The notes below the pieces were generated by a model. The model was not told the origin of the DNA and did no database searches. It worked only from the letters and a program-made list of their open reading frames with translations. This document shows positions 8,019-16,159 of a stretch of DNA of 64,000 nucleotides, piece by piece; positions within the stretch are counted from its first letter, which is position 1; every line of letters begins with the position of its first letter. The stretch is from Nocardia brasiliensis (GTDB taxonomy: Bacteria > Actinomycetota > Actinomycetes > Mycobacteriales > Mycobacteriaceae): positions 4,278,001-4,342,000 of the forward strand of contig NZ_CP046171.1 in NCBI RefSeq assembly GCF_011801125.1. The letters are read 5' to 3'. The position numbers and the translations under genes are program-made.

Positions 8019-8570
8019 CTAGGTCATGTCTCCCAATAGTCTGAGCCACTCGACCACCAGCGCGATGACGAAGCCCGCACGGTAGGTCATGGCGAGTTTG
8101 TCGTATCGGGTGGCGACGCCACGCCAGTGTTTGGCCTTGTTGAAGGCGCGTTCGACGACGTTGCGACCCTTGTAGGCCATCGGGTCGAACCCCGGCGGTC
8201 GCCCACCGGTACGACCACGCCGCTTACGGTGGGCGATCTGATCGCTGCGTTCCGGAATAACCGAGCGAATACCTCTGCTGCGCAGGAACTTCCGGTTGCT
8301 TGCCGCGGAGTACGCCTTGTCGGCGAGCACCTGGTCCGGGTTGCGTCGTGGCGGGCCACCGGCCAGGCGCGGCACCGCGACCGCCTCGAGCACGGCAGGC
8401 ATCATCGGTGAATCACCGGCTTGGCCCGCTGTCAGCAACACCGCCAAACCTCGGCCGTGGCCGTCGGTGGCCAGATGTGCTTTCGTGGTCAGCCCACCTC
8501 GGGACCGGCCGATGGCGTGATCAGCGGGCTCGTAAATCCGAGTCCGGGCCGCCGGCTTCCTCGCCGCCAC
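8019..8570 (-). CDS. IS5-family transposase, C-terminal DDE ORF B
   Basis: 183 residues in the +1 frame relative to ORF A, overlapping it by 50 bp. It carries YEPADHAIGRSRGGLTTKAHL, then LADKAYSAASNRKFLRSRGI (second catalytic Asp) and RNVVERAFNKAKHWRGVATRYDK (catalytic Glu with the Y-(2)-R-(3)-E-(6)-K type context of IS4/IS5 enzymes). The TAG stop at 8021-8019 lies inside the CTAG target duplication, outside the element itself. The stop codon is therefore supplied by the target. The listed start is the first in-frame ATG/GTG; in vivo it is probably made as an A-B fusion. Confidence 0.85.
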   Translation of the reverse strand: MAARKPAARTRIYEPADHAIGRSRGGLTTKAHLATDGHGRGLAVLLTAGQAGDSPMMPAVLEAVAVPRLAGGPPRRNPDQVLADKAYSAASNRKFLRSRGIRSVIPERSDQIAHRKRRGRTGGRPPGFDPMAYKGRNVVERAFNKAKHWRGVATRYDKLAMTYRAGFVIALVVEWLRLLGDMT

Positions 8571-8996
8571 GAGAGGTGTTCGCGCCGTGTTGATGAACTC
8601 GCATGATCGAAGAATCCACCGACACGACCCAATCCAGATTCCCGGTCGCGTCCGCGAGCGCGGTCAACGCGACCAGCACTCGATCCCAGGTCCCGTCACC
8701 GGCATAGCGGCGATGCCGCTTCCACACCGTCTGCCACGGACCGAACGCCTCCGGCAAGTCCCTCCACGGCACCCCCGTCCGCAACCGGAACAGCATCCCC
8801 TCCACCACCAGCCGATTGTTGGCGAAGTTACGGCCTACCTGGCCATCGGATTTCGGCAACAACAGCTCCAGCAGTTCCCACTGCTTATCCGTCAGAACCC
8901 GATACCGATCACCAACCACCGTCGCCACGGCGACCATGATGCCCGACCAACCGGCCCACCGGGCGTGATCCGAAAAGGTCGATTGGGAGACATGCC
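8023..8996. mobile_element. IS5-family insertion sequence, 974 bp
   Basis: Terminal inverted repeats are GTCATGTCTCCCAAT (left, 8023-8037) and GGCATGTCTCCCAAT (right, read on the minus strand from 8996), 14 of 15 matching. The element is flanked by a direct repeat CTAG at 8019-8022 and 8997-9000. A CTAG target and an approximately 1-kb size with two overlapping transposase frames fit the IS427 group of IS5. The near-perfect ends and intact target duplication suggest a recent insertion. It inserted antisense to the host gene. Confidence 0.9.
8521..8937 (-). CDS. IS5-family transposase, N-terminal ORF A
   Basis: 138 residues from ATG 8937. It has the DUF4096-type N-terminal domain of IS5/IS427 transposases (LTDKQWELLELLLPK, NNRLVVEGMLFRLRTGVPWRDLPEAFGPWQTVWKRHRRY). 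It ends with the segment carrying the first catalytic aspartate, LDWVVSVDSSIMRVHQHGA. The frame terminates at 8521, about 50 bp after ORF B becomes open in another frame. A single-frame product would need a ribosomal frameshift or the split could be a mutation. Confidence 0.85.
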   Translation of the reverse strand: MVAVATVVGDRYRVLTDKQWELLELLLPKSDGQVGRNFANNRLVVEGMLFRLRTGVPWRDLPEAFGPWQTVWKRHRRYAGDGTWDRVLVALTALADATGNLDWVVSVDSSIMRVHQHGANTSRGGEEAGGPDSDLRAR

Positions 8997-9457
8997 CTAG
9001 CGCCGGCAAGCCGGCCGAGATGAAGAAGTGGCTGGCCGAGGGGATGGCGCCACTCTCGGCGTCGCAGCATCTGATCGCGAACACCGACATCCGCATCGAC
9101 GGTGACCGGGCGACGGGACGGGTCATGTGCTACAACGCGCTCGTGCTGCCGCCCGAGACAGGCGCGCCACCGGTGACCCTGCTCGGCATGTGGTACATCG
9201 ACGAATACGTGCGCACCGCAGACGGCTGGCGCATCGCCAAGCGCGGTCAACAGCGCAGCTGGGCACAGGGCCTGCCGACGGCCGCCCTCGCCGCCGACTG
9301 ATCCGATCGCCGCCACGCCGGACGGTGTCAGCGCGCCGCCACGTCACGTCGCCGCCGGGTACTGCCGCATACCTGCGTTAGGGTACGGATTCATGGAGGT
9401 GTTGTCGGGCGGTGGTGGGCACGAGCCCGCTCGGCGACGCACGGGCGGAGAGCCGGC

Positions 9458-10096
9458 GTGAGCGGGACCGCGAAGAAGCCGAGGCAGCCCAGGATGGACC
9501 TGGCCGTGCGCCGCACGCAGGTGCTCGACGCCGCGCTGGGACTGGTTGTCCGGCAAGGGTATTCGGCGGTAACCATGGAGGCGGTGGCCCGGGCCGCCGA
9601 ACTGGCGAAACCCCGGGTGTACGCCGCCTATCCCGGGCGCGGCCCGCTGCTGGCCGCCTTGTTCGAACGGGAACAACAGCGCGCGATCGACGCACTCGGC
9701 GCCGCGATGCCCGAATTCACCGAGGACGCCGACTTCGCGGGGACGCTCGCCGCGGCGGCGCACAACATGCTGCATGCGGCGGCCGAGCATCCGGACGGCG
9801 TGCGCCTGCTACTGGCCGCCGCCGACGACGCGCCGCCGGAGGTGCGCGCGCACGCGGCACAGGCGCGTCAGGTGGCGTTGGACAATCTGCGCGCGCTCAT
9901 CGCGTGGAGCCGGGCGCGCGAGGGCGGGGTCGCGGAGCTCGACGACGATCTGCTCGCCGAATCCCTGCTCGCGACCGGCGAGCACCTGGTCCGCCAGGCC
10001 GTGACGAATCCCGACGAGTACGGGGCAGAACGGTTGAGCCGGTTCGTGGCCCAGGCGGTCGAGATACTCGCGGCCGGTCGGCGCGCCGTCGGCTGA
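9458..10096 (+). CDS. TetR-family transcriptional regulator
   Basis: 212 residues from GTG 9458, with GGAG upstream. The helix-turn-helix occupies about residues 18-62 (VLDAALGLVVRQGYSAVTMEAVARAAELAKPRVYAAYPGR). The normal YYHF of the fourth helix is replaced by VYAAYPGR. The C-terminal ligand domain is alanine-rich and helical. It is co-directional with, and 97 bp upstream of, the FAD monooxygenase at 10194. The intervening gap holds three TAAGTAC half-sites, so this regulator probably represses the monooxygenase gene; ligand unknown. Its own 5' region (9302-9457) has no obvious copy of that motif. Confidence 0.88.
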   Translation: MSGTAKKPRQPRMDLAVRRTQVLDAALGLVVRQGYSAVTMEAVARAAELAKPRVYAAYPGRGPLLAALFEREQQRAIDALGAAMPEFTEDADFAGTLAAAAHNMLHAAAEHPDGVRLLLAAADDAPPEVRAHAAQARQVALDNLRALIAWSRAREGGVAELDDDLLAESLLATGEHLVRQAVTNPDEYGAERLSRFVAQAVEILAAGRRAVG

Positions 10097-10145
10097 CCCA
10101 CCGCTGCCGCTGCGCCTTTGTGCGATTCCCTCTTGTTACGGACAC

Positions 10146-10180
10146 GTACTTATGCCACCGTAAGTACGGGTCCGTACTTA
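10146..10180. promoter_or_regulatory. Triple half-site palindromic operator upstream of the FAD monooxygenase
   Basis: GTACTTA at 10146-10152, TAAGTACGG at 10161-10169 and CCGTACTTA at 10172-10180 form two overlapping inverted repeats. The right one is a perfect 9-bp dyad with a 2-bp spacer, TAAGTACGG-GT-CCGTACTTA. It ends 13 bp before the ATG at 10194. TetR-family dimers bind dyads of this size, and the neighbouring tetR at 9458 is the obvious candidate. Confidence 0.7.
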
Positions 10181-10193
10181 TGTGGGAGTGGAT

Positions 10194-11420
10194 ATGTGGC
10201 ACGAAAATCACCGGCAGCCGGTTGTCGTCGTCGGAGCGGGCCCGGTCGGCCTGACCGCCGCCCTGGCGCTGCGCCGCCTCGGCATGGAAGTACTCGTACT
10301 GGAGGCCGAGCCCGCGGGCCGTCCGCGCCCCGGCAGCCGGGCCATCTACCTGATGCCGTGGACACTGGGCCGATTCAGCGAGGTACTGCCCGGCCTCGGC
10401 GAGCGGATCGGCGAGGCGGGCATCCAAGTGCGCGGTGGCGACTGCTACTACGCGGGCAGGCGCATCTTCGACTTCCACTCCCCCGCCCTGCCCGCCATGA
10501 CACGCGGCACGAGCTTGCCACAAACCGAGACCGAGGCGATCCTGTACGCCGACTGCGTGGCGCACGGCGTCGAATTCCGCTGGGATGCAACGGTTCAGAG
10601 CGTGCACACCGACCCCGACGGTGTCGTTCTGACCTTGCGTGACTGCGCGAAAGTGCGCGCGCCCTATGTGATCGCCGCCGACGGCGCACGTTCCGCCGTC
10701 CGCAAGAGCCTGGGTCTGCGCATGTGGGGCCATACCGACGACGTGCCGTTCATCATCGTCGACGTCACCGAGCGACCGGACGGATCCACGGCGACCGCAC
10801 CGGCGCTGTTCCATTACCGCACACCGGAACTGGGCGGCCGCAACGTCATGCACATGCCCTTCCGCGGCGGCCTGCGCGTCGACCTGCAATGCAAGCGCGG
10901 CGACGACGTCGCCCAGCTGTCCGACCCGGCGGGCGTGCGCGAATGGCTGCCGAAGATCCTCGACCCGTGGTACGCCGATCACATCCGCTGGATCTCCACC
11001 TACCGTTTCCAGCAGGTGGTCGCCGAGACCTACACCGACCCGCACCGCCGCGTCCTGCTCGCCGGTGAGGCCGCCCATTTGTTCGCGCCCTTCGGCGGTG
11101 GCCGCGGTTTGAATTCCGGCGTGATCGACGCGACCGACGCGGCCACCGCCATCGCCAAAGCGCTGGCCGCGGAGGACGGTTCGGCCGCCGCGGCACTCAT
11201 CGATGCGTGCGCGACCGACCGGCGGGACGCGGGGCGCTACAACCGGGACGCGGCGGCCGCCGCGCTCCGGTTGATGCGGGCGAGCGATCCGCTCACCTTC
11301 GCCACCCGGGAGATCGCCGCCCGGGTGGCGCCCTACTTCCCGCTGGCCGGCGCCTGGCTGGCCATGGTCCCGCCGATGGGCCGCCTCGGCATGCGCCCCG
11401 GCGCTACCTCGATCTACTGA
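10194..11420 (+). CDS. FAD-dependent monooxygenase (PHBH-fold aromatic hydroxylase type)
   Basis: 408 residues. ATG 10194 is chosen because GGGAG lies five bases before it; GTG 10182 and 10188 are in-frame alternatives. The GxGxxG dinucleotide fold is VVVVGAGPVGLTAALALRR, the DG fingerprint is APYVIAADGARSAVRKSL, and the second FAD motif is RVLLAGEAAHLFAPFGGGRGLNSGVIDA. These three motifs in order define group A flavoprotein monooxygenases, which hydroxylate phenols, polyketides or drugs with NAD(P)H and O2. It lacks the C-terminal thioredoxin-like extension of larger members. A palindromic operator immediately upstream indicates TetR control. It converges with the glycosyltransferase gene. 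Confidence 0.85.
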   Translation: MWHENHRQPVVVVGAGPVGLTAALALRRLGMEVLVLEAEPAGRPRPGSRAIYLMPWTLGRFSEVLPGLGERIGEAGIQVRGGDCYYAGRRIFDFHSPALPAMTRGTSLPQTETEAILYADCVAHGVEFRWDATVQSVHTDPDGVVLTLRDCAKVRAPYVIAADGARSAVRKSLGLRMWGHTDDVPFIIVDVTERPDGSTATAPALFHYRTPELGGRNVMHMPFRGGLRVDLQCKRGDDVAQLSDPAGVREWLPKILDPWYADHIRWISTYRFQQVVAETYTDPHRRVLLAGEAAHLFAPFGGGRGLNSGVIDATDAATAIAKALAAEDGSAAAALIDACATDRRDAGRYNRDAAAAALRLMRASDPLTFATREIAARVAPYFPLAGAWLAMVPPMGRLGMRPGATSIY

Positions 11421-11446
11421 CGGCCACGGAGTTCCGCGCGCACGCC

Positions 11447-12688
11447 CTACGAACGGTTCTGCTGACCCGCCAGATCGATCAGCAGCTTCGCCGCGACCGT
11501 CGCGCCGTCACCACGGATATCCGCGGCGACGGCGGCGGCACGGGTTCGCATGCCGGGGTCCAACGCGGTGGCCAGCGCGGCGGACAGCGAGTCCACCGTC
11601 GGCGTCGAACCGTCGTGCGCCACACCGATGCCGAGTTCGGCCATCCGCGCGCCCCAGAACGGCTGGTCGGCGATGTGCGGCACGATCACCTGGGGCGCAC
11701 CCGCGCGGGCCGCCGTCGTGGTGGTACCCGCGCCGCCGTGATGGACGACGGCGGCCACCCGGGGAAACAGCGCCTGCTGGTTGACATCATCGAGCACGAA
11801 GCAGTCGCCGTCGTCGTCGATCGGGGCGAGCTTCGCCCATCCGCGGGCCAACAGGATTCGACGGCCCTGCGCGCGCACCGCCTCGATGCCGACCCGGGCG
11901 ACATCGGCCGCGGTGTGCGACGCCATGCTGCCGAAGCCCACGTACACCGGCGGCGCACCGGCATTCAGGAATGCTTCCAATTCGGCCGGGAGCGGGCGAT
12001 TGTCGGGCAGAATCCAGGCTCCGGTCTGCACGACGTCGAGTTCGGTCCGGCCCGCCGAGGGACACAGCGTCTCGTCGGCCGCGAGCCACGGCCGGTCGGT
12101 GAACACGTAGTCGCGGACGTTGTCCACCGGCGCCATTCCGAGCGCCGCGCGATGCTCGTTGAGCGCGGGACCGTAGAGCGCGTTCACCCGCTCCGCGTCC
12201 TGGCGCCACAGCACCCGAATATCGGTCTCTCCCTCTGGAGATGGCGTGCCGGGCCGCCGCCCCGGCGGGAACTGCCTCGACGGCAGTCCGATCAGGTGGA
12301 AGCACGCGAGAACATAAGGGATGCCCAGCTTTTCGGCCACGTCCCGCGCACCCGCCGGCATCAGGCCGGTCGCCAGCAGCGCGTCACACTCCGCACCCGC
12401 CGCCATGAGCGTCTCGAATCGCGCGGCCACCAGCGCGGGCGCAAGCTGGAACGCGTCCTGCGCGGTCGGCGGCTTCGGATTGGCGACGATCGAGTGCACC
12501 GTCGGGCCCAGCGGTACCAGCGGGACACCCGCCCGGTCGAGCAGTCTCGCGAACTCCTCGTCCGGCGGCGCGCAGACAATCGCCTCCGCCCCGAGTTCCC
12601 GCAACGCGACGGCCAGCCCCGCCAGCGGTTCGACGTCCCCGCGCGATCCCCACGTCGTCAGCAGCACACGCACTTCGCAATACCCCAT
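11447..12688 (-). CDS. GT1-family (UGT/MGT-like) glycosyltransferase
   Basis: 413 residues. The N-terminus VRVLLTTWGSRGDVEPLAGLAVALRELG is the acceptor-domain start of macrolide/glycopeptide/sterol glycosyltransferases. The donor-binding part has VYVGFGSMASH and VAAVVHHGGAGTTTTAARAGAPQVIVPHIADQPFWGARMAELGIG, the GT-B PSPG-like motif with the sugar-contacting HHGGAGT. It probably transfers a hexose from a nucleotide sugar to a small lipophilic acceptor or antibiotic. ATG 12688 is listed; GTG 12673 would give the more usual start with V/MRVLLTTWGSRGD. It is convergent with the FAD monooxygenase, 26 bp apart. Confidence 0.87.
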   Translation of the reverse strand: MGYCEVRVLLTTWGSRGDVEPLAGLAVALRELGAEAIVCAPPDEEFARLLDRAGVPLVPLGPTVHSIVANPKPPTAQDAFQLAPALVAARFETLMAAGAECDALLATGLMPAGARDVAEKLGIPYVLACFHLIGLPSRQFPPGRRPGTPSPEGETDIRVLWRQDAERVNALYGPALNEHRAALGMAPVDNVRDYVFTDRPWLAADETLCPSAGRTELDVVQTGAWILPDNRPLPAELEAFLNAGAPPVYVGFGSMASHTAADVARVGIEAVRAQGRRILLARGWAKLAPIDDDGDCFVLDDVNQQALFPRVAAVVHHGGAGTTTTAARAGAPQVIVPHIADQPFWGARMAELGIGVAHDGSTPTVDSLSAALATALDPGMRTRAAAVAADIRGDGATVAAKLLIDLAGQQNRS

Positions 12689-12799
12689 TTCCGCAGGTCG
12701 TTAGTTCCGGCCGGTCATTGTGCGGCATCACCCGGGTCTTGCCGCAAGCCCCCCGGTGCGATATATGTTGAAGTGGGAGGGAATTATCCGGCGCACGAA

Positions 12800-13012
12800 T
12801 CAGCGGACGAGCGGGAGAAAGATCGTATCGACGATCTCCTCGATCACCTCCGCCGCAACCGGACGCAAGGTCATCATCGTCTCGGCCCGGAGCAGGTCGA
12901 AAGGCAGTGCGGCGATGCGCGGCGTCAGCTTGGCCGGATCGATCTCGCCGCGCTCGATCGCGCGCCGCATGATCTCGTCGCGACCCGAGCGGCTGGGGTC
13001 CTCGGTTTCGGG
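12800..13012 (-). pseudogene. Relic of a tetR gene (C-terminal ligand-domain fragment only)
   Basis: The 324-bp gap before the transporter holds, on the minus strand, 70 codons ending at TGA 12802-12800. They include SGRDEIMRRAIERGEIDPAK, LPFDLLRAETMMTLRPV and VIEEIVDTIFLPLVR. This is the characteristic C-terminal end of one TetR subfamily (TetR_C_11-like). No helix-turn-helix and no start codon precede it. The fragment begins immediately after, and in the same frame as, the stop codon of the MmpL gene at 13013. A deletion has most likely removed the front of a regulator once adjacent to the transporter. Confidence 0.7.
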
Positions 13013-16000
13013 TCACGACATCTGGGCGGGTTCTTCTATGTCGAAGCCGAGACGGACGTCGTGGTCGACCTGGCTGCCGGTGATCGTGACCTGGCCGGTG
13101 ACCAAGGGGTAGCCGCGGGCTTCAACGGTGTATTCGCCCTCCGGGAGATCGGCGACCGCGTAGCGGCCGTCCTCGTCGGTGTGGGCGACGCCGACCACCG
13201 CGCCGGACCAGTCGAGCACCGTAATCCTGGCGTCGTACACCGCGCGCCCGCCCGCACGGACCGTGCCCCACAGCATCGCCATCGGCGCGAGCTCGACGTC
13301 GAAACGCAAACGGCCGCTTTCCGGTACGGTCAGCGTCGTCGCGGTGGGCCGCATCCGCGCAGCGACCGCCACCAGGGTGTAGGTGCCGGGTTGCACGCCC
13401 TTGCAGGCGTATCCGCCATCCGCCGCGCTGACCGCCACCCCGACCACCTCGCCGTGCGGATCGGTCACGGTGATCGTGGCCTGCGCCACCGGCTCCCGTG
13501 CCGCGGTGCGCACCACACCCGACAACTCCCCTGACCCTCGCAGCGCGACCTCGACGTGCTGTGCGCCGCCCGCCACCACCGTGACGTTCACCGCGGCAGG
13601 CTGGTGCCGGTGCGCGGAGACGATCAGCACGTAGCCGCCCGGCGCGGGCGGTTCGATCGCATAGTTGCCGTCGCTGTCGGCAGTCGCCCGCGAAACCTGG
13701 TGTCCGCGTTGGTCGATCAGCGTCAGCGCCGCGTCCGGCACCGGGTGCCCGTCGTCGCGGTACACCCGGCCGAAGATCGTGCGGCCGCTCGCGGCGCCGA
13801 CCGGCTCCGGAATCTGCTCCACCGCAACGGTATCCGGGACATCCGCGGCGACCTGTGCGGCACGGGCGGATTCAACCCGCCGCGCCGCCGCGCGCAGCTT
13901 CGCGCCCTCCACGTCGATGTCCGGCAGCACGCGATCGAGCCATTTCGGCATCCACCACGCGAGCCTTCCCATGATCACCAGCAGCGCCGGAACCAGCACC
14001 ATGCGCACGACGAAGGCATCGATGGCGACACCGGCGGCCAGCGCGAAACCCATGGATTTCGCGGTCACGTCGGACTCCAGCAGGAAGGAACCGAAGACCG
14101 AGATCATGATGATCGCCGCGGAGGTCACCACCCGGGCGCCGTGGTGATATCCGGCGATCATCGCCTCGCGCGGCGATCTGCCGTGCACGAACTCCTCGCG
14201 CATGCGCGTCACCAGGAACACCTGATAATCCATCGCGAGGCCGAACACCAAGCCGATCAACATGATCGGCAGAAAGCTGACGATCGGCTGCGGATCGGCG
14301 ATCAGGCCGAACCTGCCCTGCTGGAAGATCAGCACGGTGGCGCCGAAGGTGGCCGCCATGGAGAGCAGGAAGCCGAGCGCCGCGGTCAGCGGCACCAGGA
14401 TCGAGCGGAACACCAGGATCAACAGCACGAAAGCCGCGCCCGCGACGATCGCCAGATAGGGCACGATCTTGCCGAGCAGCACGTGGTCCATGTCGGCGTA
14501 GATGGCGGTGGTCCCGGTGATGCCGTATTCGATGCCGTAGCGCTCGGTGAGTTCGGCCTCGGCGGCTCGGGCATCGCGCACCAGATCCTTGGTGTCCTGG
14601 TTGTTCGGGCCCGATTTCGGCACGCCGCTGAACATCGCGCCGAGCCCGTTCGCACTGAACTGGGGCGTGGTGAGGTAGTCCATCTCGGGGAACGCCGCGA
14701 GCCGATCGCGCAGCGCGGTCACCGCGGCCGCGCGGTCACCTTCGGGCACGCGTTCCAGGTCGGCGGCCACGGTCAGAACGCCATTGCTGCCTTCGCCGAA
14801 GCCACTGGTCCGAATGTCGTAGGCCTGCCGCGCCGTGGACTCGGCCGGCAGGCTGTCCTCGCCGGGCAAGCCCAGCTGCAACTGGAGCGCGGGGGTGGCC
14901 ATGGCCGCCAGTGCGGCCACCGCGACGATCAGGGCGAGCCAGGGGCGCTTGCCGATCAGGCGGCCGACGCGCATGCCGTTGGTGACGGAGGTGTCGTCCT
15001 CGGGATCATGGCGCGCCACCAGCGGCAGCCTCGGTGTGAAGAGGAAACGGCCGAAAGCACCGAGCAGCGCGGGCATCAGCGTGATCGCGGTGAGCACGGC
15101 GAAGAACGCGGCCACCGCGCCGCCGAGGCCCATGAACGTCAGGAAGTTCACCCCGACGATGCTCAGCGCCCCGAGCGCGACGATGACGGTGAGCCCTGCG
15201 AACACCACCGCCGAGCCCGCGGTGCCGACCGAAATACCCGCCGCCTCTTCAGGATTCGCCGCGATCCGCAGTTCGTGCTTGTAACGCGAGACGATGAACA
15301 ACGCGTAGTCGATCGAGAGCGCGATACCGATCATCGACGCCAGGAACGTCGTGAAACTCGGCACCTCGACGAACGCCGTGCCGAGCGAGATCCCCAACAT
15401 GGCGGCGCCGAGGCCGACGAGGGCGGTGATGATCGGCACGAAGGCCGCCACGATGGCGCCGAACGCGATCACCATGACGACAAGCGCCACCCCCATGCCG
15501 ATCATTTCGGCCTGTCCGCTCGGCTGTTCCATCTCCCGCGCGATGGATCCGCCGAGTTCGACGACCAGGCCGCGCTCGCGGGCCGGGTCGGCCACCGCGT
15601 AGGCGGCGGTGCGCTGCTCGTCGGTGATGTCCATCGCGGAGGCGATGTCGAACGGCACCGTCAGCACGGCGACCGTGGCCGGGGCGTCCTTGCTCAGGAC
15701 GTTGAGCGGCGCGCCTGCGCACGCGGCGGGGTCAGCGGCGCGCAGACAACCCATCGCCTCGGTCGCCGCGACCGGATTCCGCAGCGCCGTACCGTCTTTT
15801 TCGGCGACGAGCCGGTGTCCGTCCGCGCCGACCACCAGCGCCCGCAGCTCGGTGATCAGCGCGTCGATCGCGGCGCTGTTCTGTTTGTCGGTCAGCTTCG
15901 TGCCGTCGGGCGCCTTGATCACATAGGTGCCGCTGACGGCGTCGATGCCGAATTGCGCGGACATACCGGGAAACTGCCTGTCCAGGATCTCGGTCGCGCG

Positions 16001-16159
16001 TTCCGACGGCAGCGCGGGCATGCTGAACTCGTCGCTCATCGACTTGCTCAGCTGGTGCGAACCGGCGCCGAGCGCGCCGAGCAGTAACAGCCACAGCGGC
16101 AGCACGATCCACTTGCGGCGGAACGCGAACTTTCCCCATTTATAGAGGTACACGGACAC
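13013..16159 (-). CDS. MMPL/RND-family transporter with three C-terminal Ig-like (carboxypeptidase-regulatory-like) repeats
   Basis: 1048 residues from GTG 16159, with GAGGAG about ten bases upstream. Residues 1-750 are a typical MmpL transporter with 12 hydrophobic segments and two periplasmic porter loops. ALSIDYALFIVSRY and GLAMDYQVFLVTRMREEF are the paired Asp-Tyr proton-relay motifs in TM4 and TM10. Residues from about 800 hold three approximately 80-residue beta-sandwich repeats: GRVYRDDGHPVPDAALTLID, SGVVRTAAREPVAQATITVTD and WGTVRAGGRAVYDARITVLD. Each ends in a DGxYAI/V...PGxY motif of CnaB/carboxypeptidase-regulatory-like folds. Substrate is probably a lipid or drug. The C-terminus should be cytoplasmic if there are 12 TM helices, which is odd for such repeats. 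Confidence 0.85.
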   Translation of the reverse strand: MSVYLYKWGKFAFRRKWIVLPLWLLLLGALGAGSHQLSKSMSDEFSMPALPSERATEILDRQFPGMSAQFGIDAVSGTYVIKAPDGTKLTDKQNSAAIDALITELRALVVGADGHRLVAEKDGTALRNPVAATEAMGCLRAADPAACAGAPLNVLSKDAPATVAVLTVPFDIASAMDITDEQRTAAYAVADPARERGLVVELGGSIAREMEQPSGQAEMIGMGVALVVMVIAFGAIVAAFVPIITALVGLGAAMLGISLGTAFVEVPSFTTFLASMIGIALSIDYALFIVSRYKHELRIAANPEEAAGISVGTAGSAVVFAGLTVIVALGALSIVGVNFLTFMGLGGAVAAFFAVLTAITLMPALLGAFGRFLFTPRLPLVARHDPEDDTSVTNGMRVGRLIGKRPWLALIVAVAALAAMATPALQLQLGLPGEDSLPAESTARQAYDIRTSGFGEGSNGVLTVAADLERVPEGDRAAAVTALRDRLAAFPEMDYLTTPQFSANGLGAMFSGVPKSGPNNQDTKDLVRDARAAEAELTERYGIEYGITGTTAIYADMDHVLLGKIVPYLAIVAGAAFVLLILVFRSILVPLTAALGFLLSMAATFGATVLIFQQGRFGLIADPQPIVSFLPIMLIGLVFGLAMDYQVFLVTRMREEFVHGRSPREAMIAGYHHGARVVTSAAIIMISVFGSFLLESDVTAKSMGFALAAGVAIDAFVVRMVLVPALLVIMGRLAWWMPKWLDRVLPDIDVEGAKLRAAARRVESARAAQVAADVPDTVAVEQIPEPVGAASGRTIFGRVYRDDGHPVPDAALTLIDQRGHQVSRATADSDGNYAIEPPAPGGYVLIVSAHRHQPAAVNVTVVAGGAQHVEVALRGSGELSGVVRTAAREPVAQATITVTDPHGEVVGVAVSAADGGYACKGVQPGTYTLVAVAARMRPTATTLTVPESGRLRFDVELAPMAMLWGTVRAGGRAVYDARITVLDWSGAVVGVAHTDEDGRYAVADLPEGEYTVEARGYPLVTGQVTITGSQVDHDVRLGFDIEEPAQMS

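Larger units (their letters stand above)
7874..9301 (+). pseudogene. SnoaL/NTF2-like gene interrupted by an IS5-family element
   Basis: The 5' part, 7874-8022, starts at GTG 7874 with an AGGAGG box at 7864-7869. It encodes VLDLQEISDRLEIQQLLVAY and continues to DLTAFGA before the insertion. The 3' part, 9001-9301, continues SAGKPAEMKKWLAEGMAPL to QRSWAQGLPTAALAAD. Joining 8022 to 9001 (deleting the element and one CTAG copy) restores one uninterrupted 149-residue frame. That is the normal length for a cone-fold polyketide-cyclase/ketosteroid-isomerase-like protein. The insertion falls about one third into the protein, so function is almost certainly lost unless the element excises. It lies upstream of a tetR and a FAD monooxygenase gene, a common partnership for such proteins. 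Confidence 0.88.

Noticed and set aside
8521..8570. Programmed frameshift signal in the transposase overlap
   Set aside because: No classical A-rich slippery heptamer is evident. The offset is +1, and a simple mutation cannot be excluded without a reference copy.
10194..11420. FAD monooxygenase as rifampicin monooxygenase (Rox)
   Set aside because: Only generic group A motifs are seen and it lacks the C-terminal extension of Rox; kept as a low-level hypothesis only.
13556..16087. 843-codon plus-strand frame opposite the MmpL gene
   Set aside because: Antisense shadow of a clear transporter. Composition is rich in R, H, D and E without recognisable domains.
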